Positions 1-7,268 are shown, counted from the first letter of the stretch. The stretch is 64,000 bases of DNA from Streptomyces galbus (GCF_005280195.1 NZ_SZPR01000025.1:1-64000), one strand, 5' to 3'. The notes: generated from the sequence alone by a model not told the origin. Translations and numbers: made by a program.

Positions 1-328
1 TCGGCGTCTGATTCCCAGTCAGCGGGAGTTGTCTTCCCGGCCGTTGGGCCGTTCCGACGAGTGAGACTTTAGCGGATTCCCGGCTCCCGAGCTAATCGGG
101 GGCCTGCGCCCTTTCGAACGCGGAGTCCTCATTTCGCAAATACGCACGCATAAGCATGCCAAGCGAACGACGACGAATCATCGATTCTTGGTTGGTACCT
201 GCGGAATGGTTGTCCGGGGACCGACCGGAGTCGGCGCTCACGTCGGACAACCCGGAGAACAGTACGGACCGGGCCGGGGTGTGTCAACTCGCCTGCTCGG
301 AGCCCGTTCGGGGCGTACCGTGGAGGCC
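1..328. other. Gene-free left edge and trpS promoter region
   Basis: No convincing coding sequence is present on either strand. Short open frames here lack Streptomyces third-position GC bias. The A+T-richer patch around 135-195 could be a promoter region for a gene lying left of the window, but no regulator site is recognised. A TACCGT box at 316-321 lies 7 nt before the leader-peptide ATG at 329 and fits a TAnnnT -10 element for a leaderless transcript. No good -35 is visible. Confidence 0.5.
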
Positions 329-370
329 ATGACGACGCGTACGTACCGACAGCTCTGGTGGGCCGCCTGA
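329..370 (+). CDS. trpL: trp leader peptide with tandem Trp codons
   Basis: This is a 13-codon open frame, MTTRTYRQLWWAA, with two consecutive TGG codons at 356-361, followed by overlapping hairpins and then a tryptophanyl-tRNA synthetase gene. A short Trp-rich peptide in this position is the hallmark of ribosome-mediated attenuation. A GGAGG at 322-326 is only 2 nt from the ATG. A TACCGT box at 316-321 would place the transcription start on the ATG, so the peptide is probably read from a leaderless RNA. An equivalent leader is established for the S. coelicolor auxiliary trpS1 gene. Confidence 0.85.
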   Translation: MTTRTYRQLWWAA

Positions 371-430
371 CGGCGGCCGTGCTGACGTACGCACACCAAC
401 GGCCGCCGCTTCGGCGGCCGTTCGCGTTTC
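361..430 (+). promoter_or_regulatory. trp attenuator: pause, antiterminator and terminator hairpins
   Basis: Three mutually exclusive stems can be drawn. 361-367 pairs with 372-378 (pause hairpin, overlapping the second Trp codon). 371-380 pairs with 399-408 (antiterminator, 10 bp perfect). 398-408 pairs with 412-422 (terminator, 11 bp perfect) and is followed by a short T-rich run at 427-431. Segments 371-380 and 412-421 are identical, so they compete for 399-408. A ribosome stalled at the TGG codons would mask 361-367, free 371-380 and allow read-through into trpS when charged tRNA-Trp is scarce. Confidence 0.85.
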
Positions 431-506
431 TCCCTCCACGGGCCCCAGGGCTCCGGGGGTCGGCCGCCGGGACGGCGGCTTCGAACCGAGAGGGAGAAGA
501 GACGAG

Positions 507-1532
507 ATGACGCGGGTCTTCAGTGGGATCAAGCCGACCGGTCACCTGACCCTGGGGAACTACCTGGGGGCCATGCGGCAGTGGGCGGCGGAGGACCAGC
601 ACCGGTCCGACGCGCTGTTCTGCGTGGTCGATCTGCACGCGCTCACCGTGGACCACGATCCGGCGCGGGTGCGCCGGCTGAGCCGGCAGGCGGCGACGCT
701 GCTGCTGGCGGCCGGGCTGGACCCCGAGCTGTGCACCTTGTTCGTCCAGAGCCACGTCGACGAGCACGCGCGGCTGTCGTACGTGCTGGAGTGCGTGGCG
801 ACCGACGGGGAGATGCGGCGGATGATCCAGTACCGGGAGAAGGCCGCGCGGGAGCGGGAGCGCGGGGGCAGCGTGCGGCTGTCGCTGCTGACGTACCCGG
901 TGCTGATGGCGGCGGACATCCTGGCGTACGGGGCGGACGAGGTGCCGGTCGGGGACGACCAGGCGCAGCACGTGGAGCTGACGCGGGACCTGGCGCTGCG
1001 GTTCAACCAGCGGTACGGCGGGACGTTCGTGGTGCCGCGGGCGACGGTGCCGAAGGTGGCGGCGCGGGTGATGAACCTCCAGGACCCGGCGTCGAAGATG
1101 GGCAAGAGCGACGACTCGGGGCCGGGGATCGTGTACCTGCTCGACGAGCCGGAGGTCGTGCGGAAGAAGGTCGGGCGGGCGGTGACGGACAGCGGGCGGG
1201 ACGTCGTGTACGACCGGGCGGAGCGGCCGGGGGTCACGAACCTGCTGGAGATCCTGGCCGCCTGCACCGGGGGTGAGCCGGACGCGCTGGCCGGGGCGTA
1301 CGCGTCGTACGGGCAGCTGAAGAAGGACACCGCGGAGGCCGTGGTGGAGGTGTTGCGGCCGGTGCGGGCGCGGCACCGGGAGCTGTGCGCCGATCCTGGG
1401 TTCGTGGAGGGCGTGCTGCGGGCGGGCGCGGAGAAGGCGCGGGCGATGGCGCGGCCGACGGTGGACGCGGCCTACCGGGCGATCGGGCTGCTGCCGCCGG
1501 TGCCGACGCCGGTGCCGAACGCGGCCCGGTAG
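507..1532 (+). CDS. trpS: Tryptophanyl-tRNA synthetase, auxiliary (indolmycin-resistant-like) type
   Basis: This class Ic aminoacyl-tRNA synthetase charges tRNA-Trp in the cytoplasm and has 341 residues, normal for the family. The HIGH-equivalent motif is at residues 10-18 (PTGHLTLGN) and the KMSKS equivalent reads KMGKS near residues 197-201. The start is preceded by a GGGAGAAGAG ribosome site. Lys9 replaces the Gln found at that active-site position in typical bacterial TrpRS. As I recall, the S. coelicolor auxiliary TrpRS1 is indolmycin-resistant and induced by attenuation, and the leader upstream fits that type. The 3' end overlaps the convergent araC-type gene by 61 bp. Confidence 0.93.
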   Translation: MTRVFSGIKPTGHLTLGNYLGAMRQWAAEDQHRSDALFCVVDLHALTVDHDPARVRRLSRQAATLLLAAGLDPELCTLFVQSHVDEHARLSYVLECVATDGEMRRMIQYREKAARERERGGSVRLSLLTYPVLMAADILAYGADEVPVGDDQAQHVELTRDLALRFNQRYGGTFVVPRATVPKVAARVMNLQDPASKMGKSDDSGPGIVYLLDEPEVVRKKVGRAVTDSGRDVVYDRAERPGVTNLLEILAACTGGEPDALAGAYASYGQLKKDTAEAVVEVLRPVRARHRELCADPGFVEGVLRAGAEKARAMARPTVDAAYRAIGLLPPVPTPVPNAAR

Positions 1533-2515
1533 GCGCGGGGGCTGGTGGCGAGGCGCGATGCGAAGTGCTGGCGCATCGTGACCTCGCTGCCGAAGCCGGC
1601 CCGGCGGGCGATCTCGGGCATGGGGAGGTCGGTGCGTTCGAGGAGTTTCTGGGCGGCGGCGAGGCGCTGGTCGAGGAGCCAGCGCAGCGGGGTGGTGCCG
1701 GTGGCCGCGGTGAAGTGGCGGGCGAAGGTGCGCGGTGCCATGCCGGCGCGGGCGGCGAGGCCGGCGACGGTGAGCGGTTCGTGCAGGTGGCGCAGGGCGT
1801 GTTCGCGGACGGCGGCGAGGGTGTCGGCGTCGCGGTCGGCGTGCGGGGTGGGGTGTTCGATGAACTGGGCCTGGCTGCCGGTGCGGAAGGGGGCCGTGAC
1901 CATCGAGCGGGCGATGGTGGCGGCGGCTTCGGCGCCGTGGGAGCGGCGGACCAGGTGGAGGCAGAGGTCGATGCCGGCCGCGGTGCCCGCGGCGGTCCAG
2001 ATGTTGTCGTCCTCGAGGAAGAGGGCGTCCGGGACGACGTCCACGCGGGGGTGGTGGGTGCGCAGGAGGTCGATGAGGTTCCAGTGGGTGATGGCGCGGC
2101 GGCCGTCGAGGAGGCCCGCCTGGGCGAGGGTGAAGGCGCCGCCGCACAGGGCGGCGAGGGGGGTGCCGTGGGCGTGGGCGCGGCGCAGGGCGTCCAGGAC
2201 CGGGGCCGGGGCGGGGGTGAGGTGGTCGTCCAGGCCGGGGACCACGACGAGGTCGGCGCGCCGCAGCCAGCTCAGGGTGCGGTCGGCGTGGAGGGTGAGG
2301 CCGCCGCGCAGGGGGACGGGGGTCGCGGGGTCGGCGGCGACGCGGCGCAGGTCGAAGGCGGGGGCGCCGCGGTCGGTGCGGTCGGTGCCCCAGACCTCGG
2401 TGATGACGGAGACGTCGAAGGCGCGGATGCCGGGGAAGGCGACGAGGGCGACGCGGTAGGGGGCTGCGCCGCGGGTCTGCGGGTGGTCGGGCTGGGCGCG
2501 CTGCGGGTCGGCCAT
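1472..2515 (-). CDS. GlxA-family AraC transcriptional regulator
   Basis: The protein has 347 residues and two domains. The N-terminal half is a DJ-1/PfpI (class I glutamine amidotransferase-like) domain beginning RVALVAFPGIRAFDV and including the nucleophile-elbow-like segment PLAALCGGAFTLAQAG. The C-terminal half is an AraC helix-turn-helix (LTVAGLAARAGMAPRTFARHF and PMPEIARRAGFGSEVTMRQHF). This architecture is typical of GlxA-like regulators; the ligand is unknown. The chosen ATG lies just before the PfpI domain. It is divergent from the cysteine hydrolase at 2589, which it may control, and its 3' end runs into trpS. Confidence 0.88.
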   Translation of the reverse strand: MADPQRAQPDHPQTRGAAPYRVALVAFPGIRAFDVSVITEVWGTDRTDRGAPAFDLRRVAADPATPVPLRGGLTLHADRTLSWLRRADLVVVPGLDDHLTPAPAPVLDALRRAHAHGTPLAALCGGAFTLAQAGLLDGRRAITHWNLIDLLRTHHPRVDVVPDALFLEDDNIWTAAGTAAGIDLCLHLVRRSHGAEAAATIARSMVTAPFRTGSQAQFIEHPTPHADRDADTLAAVREHALRHLHEPLTVAGLAARAGMAPRTFARHFTAATGTTPLRWLLDQRLAAAQKLLERTDLPMPEIARRAGFGSEVTMRQHFASRLATSPRAYRAAFGTGVGTGGSSPIAR

Positions 2516-2588
2516 GGTGGCAGTAAACCATCGATCGATGACTTTCCCGGGCCTGGGACCCGGGGGCCGGCGGCGGGATGCTCGGGGC

Positions 2589-3173
2589 ATGGAGATAGCG
2601 GAGAACGCAGCGCTGGTGGTCGTGGACGTGCAGAAGGGCTTCGAGGAGGCCGATTTCTGGGGGCCGCGGAACAATCCGGGGGCCGACGAGAACGTCGCCG
2701 CCCTCATCGACGTGTGGCAGGCGACGGGGCGGCCGGTGGTGTTCGTCCGGCACGACTCGGTGAAGCCCGATTCGCCGTTGCGCGCGGGTCACGCCGGGAA
2801 CGGCTTCAAGGAGTACGTGGAGGCGCGGCGCGGGAAGGGCACCGGTGGTGAGCTGCTGGTGACGAAGTCCGTGAACTCGGCCTTCTACGGGACGCCCGAT
2901 CTGGGGGCGTGGCTGGCGGAGGCCGGGATCGGGCAGCTCGTGCTGGCGGGCATCCAGACGAACATGTGTGTGGAGACGACCGCGCGGATGGGCGGGAACC
3001 TGGGCTACGACGTGCTGGTGGCGCTGGACGCGACGCACACGTTCGACCTGGTGGGGCCGTTCGGCTGGCGGCGTACGGCGGAGGAGCTGGCGCAGGCGAC
3101 GGCGGTGTCGCTGCACGGGGGCGGCTTCGCGCGCGTGGTGACGACGCAGGACGTCGTGACCGCGGCGAAGTGA
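2589..3173 (+). CDS. Isochorismatase-family cysteine hydrolase
   Basis: A 194-residue Rossmann-like hydrolase of the isochorismatase/nicotinamidase superfamily. The catalytic triad is visible: Asp13 (VVVDVQKGF), Lys93 (VTKSVNSAF) and Cys127 (GIQTNMCVETTAR), with the cis-peptide region before the Cys. Family members hydrolyse nicotinamide, isochorismate, carbamoyl-sarcosine or similar amides; the substrate here cannot be read from sequence. The ATG at 2589 begins immediately before the first beta-strand. There is no clear Shine-Dalgarno sequence. Pairing with a divergent GlxA-type regulator is common for this class. Confidence 0.88.
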   Translation: MEIAENAALVVVDVQKGFEEADFWGPRNNPGADENVAALIDVWQATGRPVVFVRHDSVKPDSPLRAGHAGNGFKEYVEARRGKGTGGELLVTKSVNSAFYGTPDLGAWLAEAGIGQLVLAGIQTNMCVETTARMGGNLGYDVLVALDATHTFDLVGPFGWRRTAEELAQATAVSLHGGGFARVVTTQDVVTAAK

Positions 3174-3203
3174 TCCGCCCCCGGCGTCACCGGGTCGGGC
3201 CCG

Positions 3204-4016
3204 TCAGTCCTTGGTGCCGGAGGCCAGCTCGCGGCTGCGGTCGCGGGCGGCTTCCAGGGCGGCGATGAGGGCGGCCCGTACGCCGTGGTTCTCCAGCTCG
3301 CGGATGGCGTTGATGGTCGTGCCCGCGGGGGACGTGACGTTCTCGCGGAGCTTGACCGGGTGTTCGCCGCTGTCGCGGAGCATGGTCGCGGCGCCGATCG
3401 CGGACTGGACGATCAGGTCGTGGGCCTTGTCGCGGGGCAGGCCGAGCAGGATGCCCGCGTCGGTCATGGCCTCGACGAGGTAGAAGAAGTACGCCGGTCC
3501 CGAACCGGACAGGGCCGTGCAGGCGTCCTGCTGGTTCTCCGGGACGCGCAGGGTCTTGCCGACGGCGCCGAAGATCTCCTCGGCGTGGGTGAGGTGGTCG
3601 GCGGTGGCGTGGGTGCCGGCGGAGATGACGGACATGGCCTCGTCGACGAGGGCGGGGGTGTTCGTCATGACGCGGACCACCGGGGTGCCCTCGGTGAGGC
3701 GCTCCTCGATGAACGCCGTGGTGATGCCGGCGGCGCCGCTGATGACCAGGCGGTCGGCGGGGACGTGCGGCGCGAGCTCGTCGAGGAGGCTGCCCATGTC
3801 CTGCGGCTTGACGGTGAGGATGAGGGTGTCGGCGCTCTTGGCGGCTTCGGCGTTGGTGACCGGGGTGACGCCGTAGCGGCTGCGGAGTTCCTCGGCACGC
3901 TCGGTCCGGCGGGCGGTGACCAGGAGGTCGGCCGGGGTCCAGCCGCCGCGGATCATGCCGCTGAGCAGGGCTTCGCCGATCTTGCCGGTGCCGAGGACTG
4001 CGACGGTCTGGGTCAT
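3204..4016 (-). CDS. proC: Pyrroline-5-carboxylate reductase
   Basis: Catalyses the last step of proline synthesis, reduction of 1-pyrroline-5-carboxylate to L-proline with NAD(P)H. The protein has 270 residues, the usual length. The N-terminal dinucleotide motif VLGTGKIGEALLSG is at residues 6-19 and the C-terminal ProC signature includes ALSGSGPAYFFYLVEAM and TSPAGTTINAIREL. The ATG at 4016 is preceded by GGAGGG at 10 nt spacing; a longer reading to 4064 lacks support. It is convergent with the isochorismatase gene, with 30 nt between stops. Confidence 0.95.
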   Translation of the reverse strand: MTQTVAVLGTGKIGEALLSGMIRGGWTPADLLVTARRTERAEELRSRYGVTPVTNAEAAKSADTLILTVKPQDMGSLLDELAPHVPADRLVISGAAGITTAFIEERLTEGTPVVRVMTNTPALVDEAMSVISAGTHATADHLTHAEEIFGAVGKTLRVPENQQDACTALSGSGPAYFFYLVEAMTDAGILLGLPRDKAHDLIVQSAIGAATMLRDSGEHPVKLRENVTSPAGTTINAIRELENHGVRAALIAALEAARDRSRELASGTKD

Positions 4017-4151
4017 GGCTGCGGTGCCCTCCGGGGGTGCGTCGTCCTGGGGGCATCCTCCCATCCGGGGTGGCGGGTGGGAGGTGGTGTCCGGGAGGTG
4101 GGACGTCGGGGTGCCGGAGGGGACGGGGTGGGGGTGGGGTGGGGACGGGGG

Positions 4152-4949
4152 CTATTCCGTCCGGCGCCTGAGGGTGGCCGCTCCGAGGCACAGGACGAGG
4201 AGGGCGCAGCCGGCGACCACCAGGACGTCCCGTACGAAGGTGGCGGTCGTGTCGGTGTGCCGCAGGACCTCGTTCATGCCGTCCACCGCGTAGGACATGG
4301 GCAGGACGTCGGAGACGGCCTCCAGGACGGGGTGCATCGCGTCGCGCGGGGTGAACAGGCCGCACAGCAGGAGCTGGGGGAAGATCACCGCCGGCATGAA
4401 CTGGACCGCCTGGAACTCGGAGGCGGCGAAGGCCGACACGAACAGGCCGAGGGCCGTGCCCAGCAGGGCGTCGAGCAGCGCCACCAGGAGCAGCAGCCAC
4501 GGGGAGCCGGTGACGTCGAGGCCCAGGAGCCAGAGGGCGAGACCGGTGGCGAGGGCGGACTGGACGATCGCGAGGGCGCCGAAGGCGAGGGCGTAGCCGG
4601 CGATGACGTCGCCCTTGCCGAGCGGCATGGCGAGGAGGCGTTCGAGGGTGCCGGAGGTGCGTTCGCGCAGGGTGGCGATGGACGTCACCAGGAACATCGT
4701 GATCAGCGGGAAGATCCCGAGCAGGGACGCGCCGATGCTGTCGAAGGTGCGCGGGCTGCCGTCGAAGACGTAGCGCAGCAGGACCAGCAGGACGCACGGG
4801 ATGAGGACCAGCAGGGCGATCGTGCGCGGGTCGTGGCGCAGTTGGCGCAGGACGCGGGTCGCGGTGGCGAGCGTGCGGGCGGGGCTGAGGGCGCGGGCGG
4901 GGGCGGGCGTCGGCGCCGGTGCCGTGGGGGTCGTGGCGGTGGTGCTCAT
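4152..4949 (-). CDS. ABC-2 type drug exporter permease
   Basis: A 265-residue integral membrane protein with about six hydrophobic segments, the first at TIALLVLIPCVLLVLL. It contains the conserved ABC-2 region TLRERTSGTLERLLAMPLGKGD between helices 2 and 3. It forms the membrane half of an exporter with the ATPase encoded just upstream; the start ATG overlaps the ATPase stop by 4 nt (4946-4949), giving translational coupling. The family (DrrB-like) exports drugs, lipids or polysaccharides; the substrate is not determinable. Confidence 0.92.
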   Translation of the reverse strand: MSTTATTPTAPAPTPAPARALSPARTLATATRVLRQLRHDPRTIALLVLIPCVLLVLLRYVFDGSPRTFDSIGASLLGIFPLITMFLVTSIATLRERTSGTLERLLAMPLGKGDVIAGYALAFGALAIVQSALATGLALWLLGLDVTGSPWLLLLVALLDALLGTALGLFVSAFAASEFQAVQFMPAVIFPQLLLCGLFTPRDAMHPVLEAVSDVLPMSYAVDGMNEVLRHTDTTATFVRDVLVVAGCALLVLCLGAATLRRRTE

Positions 4950-5791
4950 CGGGTCGTCGTCTCCTTCGCGCCCTCGGTGCGCTGTGTCGGGGGCCTGTGC
5001 TCCGCTGCGGCCGCGGCTTCGTCGACCAGGTGCAGGAACGCCTCCTCGACCGTGTCGGCGCCGGTGCGCTCGCGCAGTGCGTCGGGGGTGTCGTCGGCGA
5101 GGATCTCGCCCTCGCGCATGAGGAGGAGGCGGTGGCAGCGCTCGGCCTCGTCCATGACGTGCGAGGAGATCAGCAGGGTGGCGCCGCGGGCGGCGAGCCG
5201 GTGGAAGAGGGTCCACAGGTCGCGCCGCAGGACCGGGTCGAGGCCGACGGTCGGCTCGTCCAGGACCAGCAGCTCGGGGGTGCCGAGGAGGGCGACGGCG
5301 AGGGAGACGCGGTTGCGCTGGCCGCCGGAGAGGTTGCCGGCGAGGGCGTCGGCGTGGGTCGTCAGGTCCACCTCGGCGAGGACCCGGTCGACGTCGGCGC
5401 GGCGGGCGGCGGCCGGGCTCGTCGGGGACAGGACCGCGGCGAAGTAGTCGAGGTTCTGCCGGACGGACAGGTCGTCGTAGACCGACGGGGCCTGGGTGAC
5501 GTAGCCGACGCGGGTGCGCAGGGCGGGGTCGCCGGCCGGGCGGCCGAGGACGTCGAGGGTGCCGGTGACCTTGGCCTGGGTGCCGACGATCGAGCGCATC
5601 AACGTGGACTTGCCGCAGCCGGAGGGTCCGAGCAGGCCGGTGATCTGCCCCCGCGGGACGGTGAAGCGGAGGTCGCGCAGGACGGTGCGGGGGCCTCGGG
5701 TGACGGTGAGGGCGTCGGCGCGGAGGGCGGGGGCGGGGTGGGCGTGGGGTGCGGAAGTGGGGTCGGGCGGACGGGCCGAATTAATCATCAT
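4946..5791 (-). CDS. ABC exporter ATP-binding protein
   Basis: A 281-residue ATPase of the DrrA/CcmA class. Walker A GPSGCGKST is at residues 55-63, Q-loop Gln100, signature LSGGQ 154-158, Walker B LLVLDEP 174-180 and H-loop His211. It couples ATP hydrolysis to export by the adjacent permease. Initiation is at the ATG at 5791 (a second ATG follows directly). No Shine-Dalgarno sequence is present; a TTTAAT box at 5803-5798 with TTGACG at 5828-5823 suggests a leaderless transcript. The start codon lies inside a palindromic operator. Confidence 0.93.
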   Translation of the reverse strand: MMINSARPPDPTSAPHAHPAPALRADALTVTRGPRTVLRDLRFTVPRGQITGLLGPSGCGKSTLMRSIVGTQAKVTGTLDVLGRPAGDPALRTRVGYVTQAPSVYDDLSVRQNLDYFAAVLSPTSPAAARRADVDRVLAEVDLTTHADALAGNLSGGQRNRVSLAVALLGTPELLVLDEPTVGLDPVLRRDLWTLFHRLAARGATLLISSHVMDEAERCHRLLLMREGEILADDTPDALRERTGADTVEEAFLHLVDEAAAAAEHRPPTQRTEGAKETTTR

Positions 5792-5802
5792 GTGATGATT
5801 AA
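5781..5802. promoter_or_regulatory. 22-bp palindromic operator over ABC exporter start
   Basis: Two perfect 10-bp inverted arms, TTAATCATCA and TGATGATTAA, are separated by the dinucleotide TG. The dyad covers the first two ATG codons of the ATPase gene and its probable -10 box. It stands out as AT-rich in a GC-rich background. A dimeric repressor of MarR, GntR or PadR size would fit, but no such regulator gene lies beside it. Confidence 0.8.
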
Positions 5803-5828
5803 ATGACCTGGGAGGGGGGTGCCGTCAA
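5798..5828 (-). promoter_or_regulatory. Putative leaderless promoter of ABC exporter operon
   Basis: Reading leftward, TTGACG (5828-5823) and TTTAAT (5803-5798) resemble housekeeping-sigma -35 and -10 hexamers with a 19-nt spacer. The predicted start of transcription falls on or next to the ATG at 5791. The -10 box overlaps the palindrome at 5781-5802, so a bound repressor would block the promoter. Confidence 0.6.
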
Positions 5829-5847
5829 GTAGGAAGGGGAATCGGGG

Positions 5848-5946
5848 TCAGGAGCGGGTCGCCACCAGCAGGTCCACGGCGTACGTCTCCTCGACGACGC
5901 CGTCCGGGAAGACGGCGCGGAGGTGGCGGCGCTCCTCGGGACTCGG
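5848..5946 (-). pseudogene. 3' remnant of a leftward gene
   Basis: About 30 codons ending in a stop at 5848 read as a plausible protein C-terminus (FPDGVVEETYAVDLLVATRS) with normal Streptomyces codon bias. Upstream the frame dissolves into low-complexity and repeat sequence with no start. It resembles the tail of a methyltransferase-type protein, but that is only an impression. Most likely the main part of the gene was lost by deletion or repeat insertion. Confidence 0.4.
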
Positions 5947-6033
5947 CCACCGTGCCGGCGCCGGGCACGGCGACGACGCCGGCCCCGCAGGTGTGTGGGG
6001 ACGGCTCGGATACGTTGTCGGGTGCCGGTGAGT

Positions 6034-6070
6034 GGGGCTGGTCGCGCAGTTCCTCGCGCCCCTGAGCGGG
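6034..6070 (+). repeat. Streptomyces intergenic 37-mer, copy 1
   Basis: It begins GGGGCTGGTCGCGCAG and ends GCGCCCCTGAGCGGG. It matches the copy at 6107-6143 at 35 of 37 positions. From general experience this CTGGTCGCGCAGTTCC... element is a very common dispersed intergenic repeat in Streptomyces genomes. Its function is unknown. Confidence 0.7.
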
Positions 6071-6106
6071 GTGCCGGGCGGTGGTGCGTCGTCGGCTGCG
6101 GGATAC

Positions 6107-6143
6107 GGGGCTGGTCGCGCACTTCCCCGCGCCCCTGAGCGGG
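6107..6143 (+). repeat. Streptomyces intergenic 37-mer, copy 2
   Basis: Second copy of the repeat at 6034-6070, in the same orientation, starting 73 bp downstream of the first. It differs at two positions. Confidence 0.7.
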
Positions 6144-6185
6144 CCGGCTCAAGCAGCTGTGCCCCGCAGTTTCGTAGGGCCTGCG

Positions 6186-6689
6186 TCAGGGGCGGCGGCG
6201 CTTCCTCGACGGGTTGCCCGTGCGGCGGGAGGTGCGGCGGCGGTGCTGGTCGAGGGCTGCCTCGTACTCCTCGCGGTGCAGCTTCTCCCCGGGGGCCTCG
6301 GTGAGGGAACGGAAGAAGTAGGCGAGCAGGGACCCGATGAAGCCGATGGCCAGCAGGCCGCGCAGGGACGCCTGGCGGTCGGGGTCGGGCCGTCGGGAGA
6401 AGCCGTCCCAGGTGTGGCGGAAGGCGAGCGCGCTGCACACGGCGAACATGACGACCACCAGGACGGTGACGAACGCGCCGATGTCGGCGATCTGCAGCCC
6501 CTGGTAGGCGAAGCGGAGGACCAGGCAGGAGACGGCGGCGGCGGCGATCGAGCCGACGGCCACGCCGACGCGGCGGGCCGCGTAGCCGTTGTCGTGGTCC
6601 ACCCAGGTCGTGCCGAAGAAGCGCAGGGGCTCGGGGCGGGGGCCCGTGGAGCCCGCCGTGGTGTCCGGGGTGCCGTTGTCGTCGCTCAC
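6186..6689 (-). CDS. Small integral membrane protein, function unknown
   Basis: A 167-residue protein. It has a hydrophilic N-terminus and three predicted membrane segments (about residues 45-63, 70-90 and 113-128). The basic C-terminal tail is rich in Arg and Lys. No domain is recognised. The start is GTG at 6689, with a CATAAT box 6 nt upstream (6701-6696) that implies a leaderless transcript. It sits alone between the decayed repeat region and the SH3-domain gene, transcribed leftward like both. Confidence 0.75.
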   Translation of the reverse strand: MSDDNGTPDTTAGSTGPRPEPLRFFGTTWVDHDNGYAARRVGVAVGSIAAAAVSCLVLRFAYQGLQIADIGAFVTVLVVVMFAVCSALAFRHTWDGFSRRPDPDRQASLRGLLAIGFIGSLLAYFFRSLTEAPGEKLHREEYEAALDQHRRRTSRRTGNPSRKRRRP

Positions 6690-6759
6690 GCGACGATTAT
6701 GGCTCCGGCCGGGGCGGGCTCCACGGGCCGGTGGCGCCGGGACGCGTGGCGCCGGGCCG

Positions 6760-7086
6760 TCAGAGGGCGCAGCGCGACGCCACGTAGCCGTCGCTGCCCG
6801 TCTTCACGTACGCGTCGGACACGAACTCGCCGCTGGCGATGTTGTCCCAGATGTTCGACGTGCCGTAGGGGCCCGAGACGGTCGTGCCCGGCGTCTGGCA
6901 GTAGATCGCCACCTTGGACCCCTCGGGCAGGACGCGGACGATGCTGTAGCCCGTGCCCGGGCCGCTGCGGACGTTGAGGCGCACGCCCGGGGCGACCGGG
7001 TAGTAGGTGACGGCCGCGGCGGCCGCCTCCGTGGTGACGCCGCCGTCCCCGGCTTCCGCGGTCTTATCGATGCGGTCGACAGACAT
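6760..7086 (-). CDS. Small SH3-like (SH3b) domain protein
   Basis: A 108-residue protein whose C-terminal two thirds is a bacterial SH3-type domain (VRLNVRSGPGTGYSIVRVLP, KVAIYCQTPGTTVSGPYGTS, WDNIASGEFVSDAYV). Such domains bind cell-wall peptides or other ligands. Unusually for an SH3b protein, no signal peptide is seen, even if the frame is extended upstream, so its location is uncertain. The ATG at 7086 has an excellent ribosome site (GGGAGG, 6 nt spacing). Confidence 0.8.
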   Translation of the reverse strand: MSVDRIDKTAEAGDGGVTTEAAAAAVTYYPVAPGVRLNVRSGPGTGYSIVRVLPEGSKVAIYCQTPGTTVSGPYGTSNIWDNIASGEFVSDAYVKTGSDGYVASRCAL

Positions 7087-7175
7087 GTAGAACCTCCCCC
7101 GTTGAACCCCATGAATGCCATGGGGTCCCGGTGATTCCCCTCCGGCGCGTTTTGAAACACGTGTGCGCGATTCGC

Positions 7176-7203
7176 ACAGAGGAGGCCAGCAAGCCTCCTC
7201 TGT
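7176..7203. promoter_or_regulatory. 11-bp inverted repeat in divergent promoter region
   Basis: Arms 7176-7186 and 7193-7203 (ACAGAGGAGGC and its complement) are perfect, separated by 6 nt. The repeat lies between the leftward SH3 gene and the rightward kinase gene, just upstream of a TAGGCT -10 candidate at 7222-7227. It is more likely an operator than a terminator because no gene ends here. Confidence 0.5.
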
Positions 7204-7268
7204 CCCGTACGGGTCATCGACTAGGCTCCGTGCGTCGCGCGCGCGAACGAACAGCACGGGGGTGGTTC

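Larger units (their letters stand above)
5947..6185. other. Non-coding stretch with repeats
   Basis: There is no supportable gene between the remnant and the membrane-protein gene at 6186. The stretch contains two copies of a 37-bp repeat (6034-6070 and 6107-6143). Open frames crossing it have poor codon bias. Confidence 0.6.

Noticed and set aside
1..328. Possible small upstream peptide at 188-370
   Set aside because: The frame is the upstream extension of the Trp leader peptide. The ATG at 329, with its -10 box and short ribosome-like GGAGG, is the better start.
129..3116. 995-codon open frame on the minus strand
   Set aside because: It is antisense to trpS and the hydrolase and out of frame with the AraC gene. 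It is Arg/Pro-rich with no domain, a typical shadow in high-GC DNA.
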